A DNA stretch of 64,000 bases from Streptomyces sp. NBC_01116 (GTDB lineage: Bacteria; Actinomycetota; Actinomycetes; Streptomycetales; Streptomycetaceae). A model generated the notes under the pieces. It was not told the DNA's origin, did not search any database, and saw only the letters and a list, made by a program, of their open reading frames with translations. Position 1 is the first letter of the stretch, and each line of letters starts with the position of its first letter. A program made the translations under genes and the position numbers. Location: NCBI RefSeq assembly GCF_041435495.1, contig NZ_CP108645.1:1-64000 (forward strand). The letters run 5' to 3'. Positions 18,761-27,929 of the stretch are shown one piece after another.

Positions 18761-21700
18761 CCGGCGCTCCCTGGGCTCTTGTGTCCGAAGCGGGTGAGGT
18801 CGGCCGAGCGGGTCCCGGCGGGCTGGAGGTCGCTCCAGGGGTGCAGGCGGGCGCCCGCGGTGCCGTCGGGGATCGTCCGCCCGGGTGCGGGCTGGGCGGG
18901 TGTGGGCGCGGGGGCCTGGCCGAGGAGGTCGAGGACGGCCTGGGGTCCGTGGGTGGCGCGGGCGGTGGCGAGGTGGTCGAGGTCCCAGGCCATCTCGCCG
19001 ACCACGGTGCGCCGGGGTCCGCGGGCTTCGATGGTGCCGCGGACGAGGAGCAGGCCGTGGTGGAAGACGGTGTGGGCGCACCGTTCGTGGGAGTTCTCGA
19101 AGAAGGCGAGGTCGACGAGGCCGGAGCCGTCTTCGAGGGTGACGAAGATGATCCGTTTCCCGGACGCGATGGGCGGGGTCTGGGTGGAGGCGCGGACGCC
19201 GGCGACGAGGACGCGTTGTCCGGGGTGCATGGCGCGCAGGTGTTTGGCGTCGGTGGCGCCGATCTCGCGCAGCAGCCGGTGGTGGTCCTCCATGAGGTGC
19301 CGGGTGACGTCGATCTTGAGGACGCCGAGCTCGGCATCGAGCCGTTCGCGGGCGGTCATCTCCCGCAGCCCGGACGGCCCGGCGGCGTGGAGATTGGCGG
19401 CGAGCGGAATCTGGCCGGGACCTGGGCGGGTGCGGGCCTGGCGGTGGAGCTCGGTCGCCTGCAGCAGCAGGTCCCGCCGCGTCGCCTCCCCCTTGAGCTG
19501 GTCGAGGGCGCCGATGCTGATGAGGCGTTCGACGGTGGGGAGCTTGGGGTGGGCGCGGGCGTAGAAGTCCTGCAGGGAGGTGTACGGCTGGCCCTCCGTG
19601 ATCCGGGCGACCTCTTCGTCGGAGATGCCGTGCACGGTGGACAGGGAGATCCGCACGCCCCACCCGGATCCGGTCTCCTCGACCGCGTAGTGCGCCTTGG
19701 AGGTGTTGATGTCGACGGGCAGGACGGGGACGTCGTGGCGGCGGGCGTCGGCGACGATGACCCGGGCCGGCCACATCCCCGGGTCGTGCTCCAGCAGCCC
19801 CGCGTACAGGGCGGCCGGGTGGTGGGCCTTGAGCCACGCGGACTGCAGCGCTGGCACCGCGAAAGCGACGGCATGCGCTCTGCAGAATCCATAGCTGCCG
19901 AACGAGGCAACGATGTCCCAGACGTCGTCCAGCGCCTTCGGGCTGTATCCGCGGGCACCGGCCAGTTGTCGGAACCATGCCTCGACCTTGGGCAGGCGCT
20001 GTTCGTTGCTGAGGGCGCGGCGGGCGACTTCGGCCAGGGCGCGGTCGCAGCCGGTCATGACCGCGAGGATGTCGATGATCTGCTCGTGCCAGATCGTTAC
20101 CCCGTACGTGTCGCGCAGGACCGGTTCCAGGTCGGGGTGGGGGTAGGTGGGTGCGGCGCCGTGGCGGGCGGCGATGTAGAGGGCGGGCATGCCGCCCTGG
20201 ACCGGGCCCGGGCGGAAAAGGCTGATGTCGGCGATGACGTCCTGCGGGTCGCGGGGCTGGAGCCGGCCGACCAGGTCCTGCTGGCCGGGCGACTCCAGCT
20301 GGAACATGCCGATGGTGTCGGAGTTCTGGATGAGGGTGAAGGCGAAGCGGTCGTCCAGCGGGACGTGGTCGGGGTTGTCGAGGTCGATCGCTCGTCCGGT
20401 CGTACGGCGGATCTCGGTGACGGCGTGCGCCATCGCGGACTGCATCCGCACACCGAGCACGTCCAGCTTGAGGAGGCCCAGGTCCTCGACGTCCTCCTTG
20501 TCGGCCTGGACCATCGGGTACTCGCCACCGGGGGTGGGCTGGACCGGCAGCCGGTCCAGGAGGGTCGTGTTGGAGAGGATCACTCCGCAGGGGTGCATCG
20601 CGATCCCGCGCGGCAGCGCGTCCAGCCCTTCGGCGAGCTCCCACAACGGCCCGAACCGCCCGGCCTCGGCCGCGAGGTCCCTGAGTTCGGGCAGTTCGGT
20701 GAGTGCGGAGCGGATGTCGCAGGCCCGGATGTGGGGGAAGGATTTCGCGATCCGGTCCACGGTGGCGGGCGCGATCCCGAGTGCGAGGCCGGTGTCCCGC
20801 AGGGCGTGCCGGGCGCGGTAGGTCTCGGGCATGCCGGTGACCGCGACCCGATCCCGCCCGAAGCGGGTGATGATCCGGTCGTAGACCTCCAGGCGCCGCG
20901 CGGACTCGACGTCGATGTCGATGTCCGGCAGCGACGACCGGCGCTCGGACAGGAACCGTTCGAAGAGCAGGTGGTGCTCCAGTGGGTTCGCGGTGGCGAC
21001 GAACAGGCTGTGGTTGACCATGGAGCCGGCTCCGGAGCCGCGGGCGGCGACCCGGATGCCCATGTCCCGCACATCGGCGACGACCTGGGCCACGGCGAGG
21101 AAGTACGGCTCATAGCGCAGCCGGCCGATGGTCCCGAGCTCATGGTCGAGCTGGTCCATCGCACTCCGGTCACGGTCGAGACCGCGGGCGGCCATGCCGC
21201 TCTCGCACCGCTGCCGCAGCAGCCGCATCGCCCCCTCCGGCCCCGGTTCGGCGCCGACCACGGACGGCTCGGGGAAATGCGGCACCCCGAGACCGAGGTC
21301 CCGGACCGGGTCGACCTCGCACGCCTCCGCGACCGCGACTGTGTCGGCGATCAGCTGTACGGCGCGAGACGGGGCGGCCCCGGCGGCGGCCGCCACCCGC
21401 CCGGCGATCTCGGTCATCGCGGGCCCGTCCTTGAGCCAGCGCTCCCCGCAGTCCAGCCGGCGCCGGTCGACGGGCCGCATCAGCCGGGCCGCGTCCAGCA
21501 CGTCCGCGACCCGGTGCTGGGACTGGTCGGCGTACCGCACGGCGTTCGTCAGCACCGCCGGAATGCCGAGACGGTCCGCGAGCGCGAGCGTGTGCGCGGC
21601 GAGGCGGACCGAGCCCGGGCCGGTGCCGGACAGGCCCCAGCACACGACCTCCAGCCGCAGCCCGCCACCGACGACCCGCTGCCACGGCGCGAGGAGCCGC

Positions 21701-22203
21701 TCGGCGATGTCCGCACGACCGGCAGCGAGAGCCCGCAGCGGCTCCGACGCGGGGCCGAGCAGCACCATCAGGCCGTCGTCGGCGTACTGGGCGAGCATCT
21801 CCCACGATGCTGCTGGCGGCGCGCTCGCGGGGAAGGCTTCGGCGTGCGCGGCGGACACCATCCGGCAGAGCCGCGCCCAGCCCTGCGCGTTCCGGGCCAG
21901 GAACGTCGCCCGGAACGGTGCTTCCGCTACGTGCGCACCGCCGCGCACCGGGGTGCGGCGGCGTACGTCGGTGGGCGGCATGTGGGGGGCGGCGCCCAGA
22001 TCGACGCCGAACACCGGCTTCACCCCGGCGGCCGCGGCGGCCTTCGCGAAGCGCACCGTGCCGGTGACCATGTCGCGGTCGGTCAGCGCCACCGTCCCGA
22101 TCCCGCGCTCGGTGGCCCGGGCGATGAGCGCCTGCGGATGCGAGGCACCGTAGCGGGCCGAAAAGCCACTACTGACGTGCAGGTGAGGGACGCTTCCTCG
22201 CAT
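18757..22203 (-). CDS. dnaE2: Error-prone DNA polymerase III alpha subunit DnaE2
   Basis: A 1148-residue C-family polymerase with the DnaE2 layout. The PHP domain begins with HLHVSSGFS (residues 7-15) and includes ALTDRD and PVFGVD. The palm has PDIDID at 426-431, carrying the metal-binding aspartates, and an OB-fold lies near the C-terminus (about 970-1050). DnaE2 is the translesion polymerase of the SOS mutasome in actinobacteria. The start ATG 22203 sits 63 bp from a LexA-like palindrome, and its stop overlaps the start of the ImuB-like gene. The catalytic residues are intact, so this is the active member of the pair. Such operons occur on chromosomes and on large plasmids. Confidence 0.9.
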   Translation of the reverse strand: MRGSVPHLHVSSGFSARYGASHPQALIARATERGIGTVALTDRDMVTGTVRFAKAAAAAGVKPVFGVDLGAAPHMPPTDVRRRTPVRGGAHVAEAPFRATFLARNAQGWARLCRMVSAAHAEAFPASAPPAASWEMLAQYADDGLMVLLGPASEPLRALAAGRADIAERLLAPWQRVVGGGLRLEVVCWGLSGTGPGSVRLAAHTLALADRLGIPAVLTNAVRYADQSQHRVADVLDAARLMRPVDRRRLDCGERWLKDGPAMTEIAGRVAAAAGAAPSRAVQLIADTVAVAEACEVDPVRDLGLGVPHFPEPSVVGAEPGPEGAMRLLRQRCESGMAARGLDRDRSAMDQLDHELGTIGRLRYEPYFLAVAQVVADVRDMGIRVAARGSGAGSMVNHSLFVATANPLEHHLLFERFLSERRSSLPDIDIDVESARRLEVYDRIITRFGRDRVAVTGMPETYRARHALRDTGLALGIAPATVDRIAKSFPHIRACDIRSALTELPELRDLAAEAGRFGPLWELAEGLDALPRGIAMHPCGVILSNTTLLDRLPVQPTPGGEYPMVQADKEDVEDLGLLKLDVLGVRMQSAMAHAVTEIRRTTGRAIDLDNPDHVPLDDRFAFTLIQNSDTIGMFQLESPGQQDLVGRLQPRDPQDVIADISLFRPGPVQGGMPALYIAARHGAAPTYPHPDLEPVLRDTYGVTIWHEQIIDILAVMTGCDRALAEVARRALSNEQRLPKVEAWFRQLAGARGYSPKALDDVWDIVASFGSYGFCRAHAVAFAVPALQSAWLKAHHPAALYAGLLEHDPGMWPARVIVADARRHDVPVLPVDINTSKAHYAVEETGSGWGVRISLSTVHGISDEEVARITEGQPYTSLQDFYARAHPKLPTVERLISIGALDQLKGEATRRDLLLQATELHRQARTRPGPGQIPLAANLHAAGPSGLREMTARERLDAELGVLKIDVTRHLMEDHHRLLREIGATDAKHLRAMHPGQRVLVAGVRASTQTPPIASGKRIIFVTLEDGSGLVDLAFFENSHERCAHTVFHHGLLLVRGTIEARGPRRTVVGEMAWDLDHLATARATHGPQAVLDLLGQAPAPTPAQPAPGRTIPDGTAGARLHPWSDLQPAGTRSADLTRFGHKSPGSAG

Positions 22204-22265
22204 GACACCCTCCGCCCAGATACCCCCAAAGTAGTACCAATCGACCCACCTATACCTCGACTGTA

Positions 22266-22281
22266 TCGAACATTAATTCGA
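22266..22281 (-). promoter_or_regulatory. LexA-type SOS box
   Basis: TCGAACATTAATTCGA matches the actinobacterial LexA consensus TCGAAC-N4-GTTCGA with one mismatch (A for G at the first base of the right half). It lies 63-78 bp upstream of the dnaE2 start, as expected for a damage-inducible mutasome operon. Confidence 0.75.
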
Positions 22282-22417
22282 ACACGCGAGCTCGATGCAT
22301 CTCATTTCGGCCTGAGGTACACCTCGGGCCCCGCTACCTCCGGCTGGGGACTCCCGCCCTCTCAGCGAGAGCTGGTGGTGCCGGCGGCCCGTTGGCGTTC
22401 CGGGGTGCGGGGTCGTC

Positions 22418-22720
22418 GTGGTTGGTGCCGTAGAGACGAAGCACTGGCGCGGCCGCGTGCGCGTCGTGGGCGGGCCACTAGCGGGACCTGCGGGTCTGGC
22501 ACCCGTGGCCCCGCGCCGCCCGTACGGCGGTTCGCCTGGCCTCCCTCCCGATCGCGTGGGGAGTGTGGCGGCCCCCGGCGCGACGGCGGCGGCTGTGCTC
22601 GTCGTCCTGGCCGTCGCCGCCGCGCTATCCGGGCTGCGGTGGTGGACCGACACCCCTGTGCGGAGCGACGGACAAGCCTATGGGCCCGGCATCTGGGAGG
22701 CCGTCCGCCCGTGTCGCGCC
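22418..22720 (+). pseudogene. Possible membrane-protein fragment cut by the IS element
   Basis: From an ATG at 22418 the frame gives a basic, Pro-rich stretch, one hydrophobic helix (ATAAAVLVVLAVAAALSG) and then WWTDTPVRSDGQAYGPG before running into the IS5-type element at 22724. It may be the 5' part of a membrane protein gene. No matching continuation is obvious beyond 23593, so it could also be a chance frame. The rest of 22204-22720 holds only the dnaE2 promoter region. Confidence 0.3.
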
Positions 22721-22723
22721 TTA

Positions 22724-23589
22724 GACCGTGTCCTATGTGGTGAGTCGGAGGAGTCGTTTGTAGCAGCAGAGGGTTGCGGCGAGGCCGAGGAAGGCCAGGT
22801 AGTTGCGGGGGTGGCGTTCGTAGCGGTGGTTAAGTCTGCGGTATCCGGTCAGCCAGGACATGGTCCGCTCGATCACCCATCTGCGGCGGCCTAGCCGTTC
22901 GCTGGACTCAACTCCCTTGCGGGCGATGCGCACGCCGATGTGCTTGCCCCACAGCCATTTCCGCAGGTGAGGAACGTCGTAGGCTTTGTCCGCGTGCAGG
23001 CGCTGGGGCTTGAAGTAGCGCCCGCGGTGGGGGTCGTGTCTCGTTTGGTGGCCCTGGACCATGGGCTTCAGCGCGAGGCTGTCGTGGGTGTTCGCAGCGG
23101 AGATCCCGACAAGGAGGGGCAGTCCGTTCGCGTCCGACAGGACGTGCATCTTGGAACCCGGCTTGCCCCGGTCCACGGGGCTCGGACCTGTGAGTTCGCC
23201 CCCTTTTTAGCCCTCACGTGCGCGGAGTCGAGCACGGCCCGGGACAGATCGAGCAGGCCGGCGTCGTCCAGGCGGTGCAGGATCTCCTCGTGGAGCCGGC
23301 CCCACACACCGGCTCTCGACCAGATCAGGAACCTGCGGTGGGCTGTCGACTTCGATATCCCGAAGCACGGCGGCAGTGCCCGCCGGGCGCAACCGCTGAC
23401 CAGCACGTAGATGATCGCGGCGAACAACGTCTCATCAGGCGTGTCCTGCGTCCCGCCACCCTGCGGCCGCACCTTCGACGGCGGGATCAGCGGCTCCGCG
23501 ATCTCCCACAACCCATCGGGAACAATCCAACTCCAAGTACCCCGCCCCATGATGAGCCCAACGATCGACTCACCACATAGGACACGGTC
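22724..23589 (-). mobile_element. Complete IS5-type insertion sequence (866 bp)
   Basis: Terminal inverted repeats of 23 bp (22724-22746 and 23567-23589, beginning GACCGTGTCCTATG) are perfect. They are flanked by direct repeats TTA at 22721-22723 and 23590-23592, which fits the TNA duplications of the IS427 group of IS5. The transposase fills nearly the whole element. The perfect ends and duplication suggest recent insertion. Confidence 0.92.
22733..23550 (-). CDS. IS5-family (IS427 group) DDE transposase, two frames
   Basis: Two overlapping reading frames encode one transposase. The first (23550 to 23068) carries the N-terminal helix-turn-helix part (LFAAIIYVLVSGCARRALPP) and the first catalytic Asp region (LDSAHVRAKKG). 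The second (to 22733) carries HADKAYDVPHLRKWL and the DDE C-terminus RRWVIERTMSWLTGYRRLNH. They join at 23199-23208, which reads AAAAAGGGGG on the coding strand. A -1 slip there gives a continuous, family-like protein of about 270 residues. Programmed frameshifting is known for this group, so the element is probably functional and not broken. Confidence 0.85.
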
Positions 23590-23748
23590 TTAGTGTCGGT
23601 CCACAGCGCGGGACCGAACGCTGGTTCACCTGACCGCCGAGCGACTCCGGTCGGCGAAGAGGAGCCACCGGCGTTCGGTCTCATCGGACGGCGATCCACC
23701 GCCCACGATGAGCCACCCGCGTCCGTGACCGAGAAACGGAGTTGAAGA

Positions 23749-24300
23749 ATGGAAACGCCATCGCCCCAGGACGCCGGGCCCAACCGGCAAGGGTGCATGA
23801 TCGGCCTGTTCTGGATAGAACAGGACAGGGTGTGCCTGGGCTCGCCTCCGACCGAGGAGGACCCCGGCGTATTCCTCTTCCCGGCCCGGCTCTCGATCGG
23901 TGAAGGCGTCCAGCAACAAACATGGCCCTGGACCGATATCGCAGACCTGCAAGTCCTGGATGTTCCGGTCCGTTCATCCGCCGCCCGGTGGGCGACCCGA
24001 GTGACGAGCGTCGTCGCCGCAGCACTGAACGCCTGGGGCCCCGGCGGCCCGTCGATGATGACCGCAGTGGTGTGCGCCCGGGACGACCAGCGCGTCGAAA
24101 CGCCGGTCTTCTCCGGCGCGGCCACCGCGTACACCCAGCGAGAGGTCGACCTCTCGCTCGGTCTGCTCTCCCACTTCGTGCGGGGCAGCGCCACACCAGC
24201 CCTGCTGACGCAGTGGTGGCAGGACAACCAGCCGTCCGACGTCCTGCACTCCCATGAGCGCGAAGCAGTCCTCGAAGACTGGATGTCACCCTTGATGTGA
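23749..24300 (+). CDS. Hypothetical 183-residue protein
   Basis: Starts at ATG 23749 with GGAG about nine bases upstream. It contains a beta-rich centre (MIGLFWIEQDRVCLGSPP, then GVFLFPARLSIGEGVQQQTW), which resembles proteins that sense or display a small domain. The C-terminal helices are amphipathic (REVDLSLGLLSHFVRG). No signal peptide, membrane helix or catalytic motif is seen, and I do not recognise the family. It lies 62 bp upstream of a DCC-family gene on the same strand and may share a transcript with it. Confidence 0.65.
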   Translation: METPSPQDAGPNRQGCMIGLFWIEQDRVCLGSPPTEEDPGVFLFPARLSIGEGVQQQTWPWTDIADLQVLDVPVRSSAARWATRVTSVVAAALNAWGPGGPSMMTAVVCARDDQRVETPVFSGAATAYTQREVDLSLGLLSHFVRGSATPALLTQWWQDNQPSDVLHSHEREAVLEDWMSPLM

Positions 24301-24361
24301 GACCCACGTACCCGCCGGCGCTTCCACACCCCGAGAACGGCCCAGCGATGAAGGGCACGTC

Positions 24362-24769
24362 ATGAACAACACCGCGACCAGTGACGCAGAAGGACGCACC
24401 GTGCTCGCCTTCGACGGTGACTGCGGCTTCTGCCAGGCCGCTGTCCGGCAGATCCAGCTGCGGACCAACCCCCGCACAGCGGCGGTCGCCTGGCAGATGC
24501 TTCCACCAGAGCTGACCGAACCGCACCTGGAACGCCTGGACCGGGAAGTTCTCCTCTTGGACGGAGACCGAGTACGCGCCGGCGGGGTCGCCGCCCTGGC
24601 CGGTCTTCTCGCATCTTCCCCAGCCCGCGCCTACCGGGGCGTCGGACGGTTCCTGCGGCTCCCCCTGATCCGCCCGGCGGCGAACCTGATCTACCGGTGG
24701 GTGGCCAGGAACCGGCATCGGATGCCGGGCGGTACAGCAGCCTGCGCCGTGCCCCGCCCCCACAACTGA
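24362..24769 (+). CDS. DCC-family (DUF393) thiol-disulfide oxidoreductase-like protein
   Basis: A 135-residue protein with the signature of the DCC family near its start: LAFDGDCGFCQAAV (residues 15-28), where DxDCxxC gives the family its name and resembles a thioredoxin-type redox pair. The C-terminal part ends in RWVARNRHRMPGGTAAC, matching the family's usual length. GAAGG sits upstream of the ATG. These proteins are thought to be small redox or membrane-associated factors; the substrate is unknown. The serine hydrolase gene follows after 17 bp on the same strand. Confidence 0.8.
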   Translation: MNNTATSDAEGRTVLAFDGDCGFCQAAVRQIQLRTNPRTAAVAWQMLPPELTEPHLERLDREVLLLDGDRVRAGGVAALAGLLASSPARAYRGVGRFLRLPLIRPAANLIYRWVARNRHRMPGGTAACAVPRPHN

Positions 24770-24786
24770 AAGCACAAGCACCCCCC

Positions 24787-25633
24787 ATGCCCCAAGTACC
24801 CCTCTGCATACTCAGCAGTTCCCACACGCCGCAGGTCAGCCACGGCCACGACCTCGACCGTTTCGTCCAGATCGGCTCGCTCACCAAGCCACTGACCGGA
24901 ACCCTCCTCGCCCAGCTGGCCTCCACCGGAACCCTCCAGATGGACGACCCCCTCGAACAGTTCCTTCCCGCCCCCGCCGGGACCGGCATCACCCTGAGAC
25001 ACCTCGCGGAACACACCGCGGCCCTCCCCCGCATCCCCCCCCCGCCTACGCAGAACCGACCCCTACGCCGACTTCGACGCCGGAGCCCTGGACTCAGTAG
25101 TACGGAACCTCGACTCCTTCACCACAGGCAGCCCCGGCCGGGAAGCGGAGTACTCCAACCTCGGCTACGCCCTCCTGGGCGCCGCCCTCGCCTCGGCAGC
25201 GCGGGCGGAGTACGAGGAACTGCTCCATGAACATGTGCTCGCGCCCCTGGGCCTCACCGCGATCACCTCGAACCCACCACCGGACAACCAACTGGCTGGA
25301 CGCGGCTTCCTGGGCCGGCGCTTACGCCCCTGGACCATGAGCGGCGCGATCCTCCCGGCAGGAGGGCTGTGGGCGACCCCTCGTGATACCGCCCACCTCG
25401 TCACCAGGCTGCTCGTCGAAAGACGCCTGGGCGAACCGGCGCCATCCTGGCAGACGACCGGACGGCTCCACTGGCACGACGGTGCCACCCGAGGCGCCTC
25501 CGTCTTCGCAGGTGCCATGGACGACGGCACCTGGGTCATGGTCCACCGCCTATCTGGACACGCACTGCCAACGGAAGAGACGGCCGCCCGGGTCCTGAGA
25601 GACGCTGTGACTGGATCAGCCGGCGAAACCTGA
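24787..25633 (+). pseudogene. Serine hydrolase (class C beta-lactamase/PBP-like), frameshifted
   Basis: Frame one, from ATG 24787, contains FVQIGSLTKPLTGTLLAQL, where SLTK is the SxxK nucleophile motif, and runs to a C9 tract at about 25035-25043. Frame two then carries EYSNLGYALLGAALA, where YSN is the second family motif, and continues to a stop at 25631-25633. One or two bases gained or lost in the C tract would restore about 280 residues typical of EstB/PBP4*-like hydrolases. No signal peptide is visible, so the enzyme would be cytoplasmic. The break in a nine-C run is a prime candidate for a base-calling error. Confidence 0.8.
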
Positions 25634-26080
25634 ACCGAGCCCGCTTCCCACCCTCCCGTACCTGCCCAGGCGGGTGGTCGCCGGCTGATGCCGGTCGAGC
25701 AGGGTGCCGACTTCCGCCAGCCGCCCGGCGAGACCGTACCCGCCCCGGCTTGATGTCCGCTCGCCCCCGGCGGCCCTCGGACCGCCATATCCGAGCTTGT
25801 TTTTAACCCGCTGCGCCCTCAAGGGGTGCGTGGTGTATTGGTCGGCCGTCCGGCTTGTTGATGAAGGCGGCGTGAGACAGAGCGCTACGGAGTGAGCATG
25901 TGAGACGGCCCCTTCTACAGAGTCAGACCTGACGGATACGAGATCTGCTTCGTGCCCGGTGCCGGAGAGGACCTCGACGAGGTCGATCACCAACTGCCGC
26001 CGCAAGTCATCGTCAAACGCTGTCGCTGGACGGCTGGGTCCAGCACCGACGGCAGGCACGCGAGCAGCAGGGCCGTGTTC
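25634..26080. other. Gene-poor stretch
   Basis: No convincing gene. Around 25930-26030 the + strand frame YEICFVPGAGEDLDEVDHQ looks coding but has no clean start or stop and runs into the antisense of the next gene; it may be a remnant. A TTTTTAACCC patch at 25799-25808 is locally AT-rich. Confidence 0.35.
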
Positions 26081-26959
26081 TCAGGCGGGGCGGTGCGGGC
26101 CGCCGCAGTCCTGGTCGGTGAGCGTACCGAGCAGAGGCTCCGCAGCGGCGGGAGCGGCGTGGGGCTCTCCGCACACAGGGCCGTGCTCACTGTCGGGAGT
26201 GACCCAGACACCGGTCCAACGCGGGTGGCGGTCGGTGATGGGTTGGCCGCAATCCGCACAGAGCACGACGGGAACATCGTGCTTGCGCAGCAGGTCGGCA
26301 AGTCCGGCCTGCTGGAGCTCGGGGACATGGTCGTAGTAGCCGAGCCAGCTGACCATGGTCTGGGAAGTGTTCCAGGCAGCGGTATCGCGGGTGTCCTCCC
26401 ACGTGGTGTCCGGGCCGACCGGGTGGAGAAGGCGCCATCCGAACACCGGCAGGCCCGGCCCGTGCGGTTCCGGCTCCTCCCGGAAGGGCTGCGGAACAGC
26501 GGCGGTGTAGTCGGGACGAACCTTGCGGATCTCAGCCTCCAGGACCGGCCGGATCACCGTGTGAAGGTCGTCCAGGGCGGCGAGGACTCCGGCCTCCAGC
26601 GCATCCCGCCTCTGTTCCCCGGCCTGGTGCCAGGCACACAGCAGGAGCTCCTCAAGTGAGCCGCCGACGAAGACGGCCTGTTCAACGGCGGCGGTACCGT
26701 CGTCGGCCAGGAGGACACGATGGCGCATCGTCGACCCGTCGATGCTGCCCGTCCACTCCACGGGCTCGCCAGCCTGTACAGCCTTCACCCCGTCGGCAGG
26801 AGTGGGGAATCGTTCAGCCATGACCTCGGGCATGTCGAGGTCCTCCTGCGGGGCGTCGTCCCAGTCCACCAGCCCGAGGCCCGCGTGCTGGGCGGGAGCG
26901 GTCCGGACCGGGGTTTGCTTCCGAGGCGCCCTGCGGTCCTTCTTGCGATTCTTCGGCAT
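26081..26959 (-). CDS. Hypothetical 292-residue protein with a CxxC motif
   Basis: Starts at ATG 26959 behind a GGAG. The N-terminus is short, basic and disordered-looking (MPKNRKKDRRAPRKQ), then an acidic helical region follows. A putative zinc knuckle (LCADCGQPITDRHPRW) lies near the C-terminus, with one further Cys near the end. No membrane segment is present. The family is unknown to me. It is upstream of nothing on its strand and separated by 130 bp from the DciA-like gene behind it, so it is probably transcribed alone. Confidence 0.6.
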   Translation of the reverse strand: MPKNRKKDRRAPRKQTPVRTAPAQHAGLGLVDWDDAPQEDLDMPEVMAERFPTPADGVKAVQAGEPVEWTGSIDGSTMRHRVLLADDGTAAVEQAVFVGGSLEELLLCAWHQAGEQRRDALEAGVLAALDDLHTVIRPVLEAEIRKVRPDYTAAVPQPFREEPEPHGPGLPVFGWRLLHPVGPDTTWEDTRDTAAWNTSQTMVSWLGYYDHVPELQQAGLADLLRKHDVPVVLCADCGQPITDRHPRWTGVWVTPDSEHGPVCGEPHAAPAAAEPLLGTLTDQDCGGPHRPA

Positions 26960-27089
26960 CGTCGTGGGTCTCCTTCACCTTCGCGGCCACCTGGCCTCGA
27001 TCCTTGCATTCGCCAGCTGGCCCTATACCTCGGTCACCGAACTCAGGAGTCCATGCGCCGGCAGAGCCCGTTGGCGCGAGATCCTGACC

Positions 27090-27929
27090 TCACGCCGTAC
27101 GGTCCAGACGCTCGGGTGCGGCCGCCGCCGAGGTGATGGTGGCCAGCCCGGAGCGTTCGGCGGCGAGGCGGTGCAGCGCCCGCGCCCGGGACACGTCGCT
27201 CGGCCGGGTACGTTGCTGGGCTGCTGCTTTGACGCGGAGATCCTGGAGGGCCTGACGGCCGTCGGCGAAGCACTCCTCCGGTTCCCGGAGCCGTTCCCGG
27301 AGCTGCCGTTCGGCGGCCGCCTGGATCTCGGGGTTGGTGTGCTGCTGGGTGGTGTTCCAGGTGGCGCGGTGGGCGGCGATGGTCTCGCGGTAGCCCTCCG
27401 GCGGATCCGCGCGGTGCATCGGTGCGGCGGGTGCGGTCGGCTGCGGGGCCGGTTCGGCGGCCGCCGTGGCGGGGCTGGCCTTCATGGGTGCGGGTGTCAG
27501 GATGTGCAGGGCGCGGACGTTCGCGCTGGGCACCGCCTTGTTGGCCGCCGCGATCAGCTTCGGGGCGCTCCAGCGCAGCTGCGTCCCGGCTGCCGGAAGG
27601 TCGGGGGTGACGTCCAGGCGGCCGGTCTCCGCGTCGAAGGCCACGGCCTTCACGCGCCCGGCGAGTTCGGGCACAACCGCGGTGAGGATGGTGTCGAATT
27701 CGGCGAGGACGCCTCCGCCGGCGGCCGGGGCGGCCATGCCGCGCTCGGTCATCATCATGCTGATCGCGCTGCCCAGCCCGAGCGGCTCACGGCCGTCGCG
27801 CCGTACGACGGTGGTGGTGCGCCGCTTCGGCTTCTGCCGGGTGGCACCGCTCTTCCTCGCCGCTTCCCGGGCCGCGAGCAGGGCCTGGCGTGCGAGGTCG
27901 ACGCCTCTCAGCTCCGGCTCGGTGGTCAT
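27090..27929 (-). CDS. DUF721/DciA-like protein (helicase loader-like)
   Basis: A 279-residue protein whose N-terminal half resembles DciA. LGSAISMMMTERGM is followed by EFDTILTAVVPELAGRVKAV, then FDAETGRLDVTPD, the KH-like core, and VRALHILTPAP. DciA loads or recruits the replicative helicase DnaB in most bacteria. The Ala/Pro-rich linker and helical C-terminal extension (from about residue 170) go beyond the classical length. Its ATG overlaps the stop of the upstream helix-turn-helix protein (ATGA), so the two are translated together. A role in plasmid or element replication is therefore likely. The chromosome would carry its own dciA near recF. Confidence 0.65.
   Translation of the reverse strand: MTTEPELRGVDLARQALLAAREAARKSGATRQKPKRRTTTVVRRDGREPLGLGSAISMMMTERGMAAPAAGGGVLAEFDTILTAVVPELAGRVKAVAFDAETGRLDVTPDLPAAGTQLRWSAPKLIAAANKAVPSANVRALHILTPAPMKASPATAAAEPAPQPTAPAAPMHRADPPEGYRETIAAHRATWNTTQQHTNPEIQAAAERQLRERLREPEECFADGRQALQDLRVKAAAQQRTRPSDVSRARALHRLAAERSGLATITSAAAAPERLDRTA

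Noticed and set aside
18781..22743. A 1320-codon open frame on the + strand
   Set aside because: It lies fully antisense to dnaE2 and the ImuB-like gene, has Arg/Gly/Asp/Val-skewed composition and no domain; high G+C produces such shadow frames.
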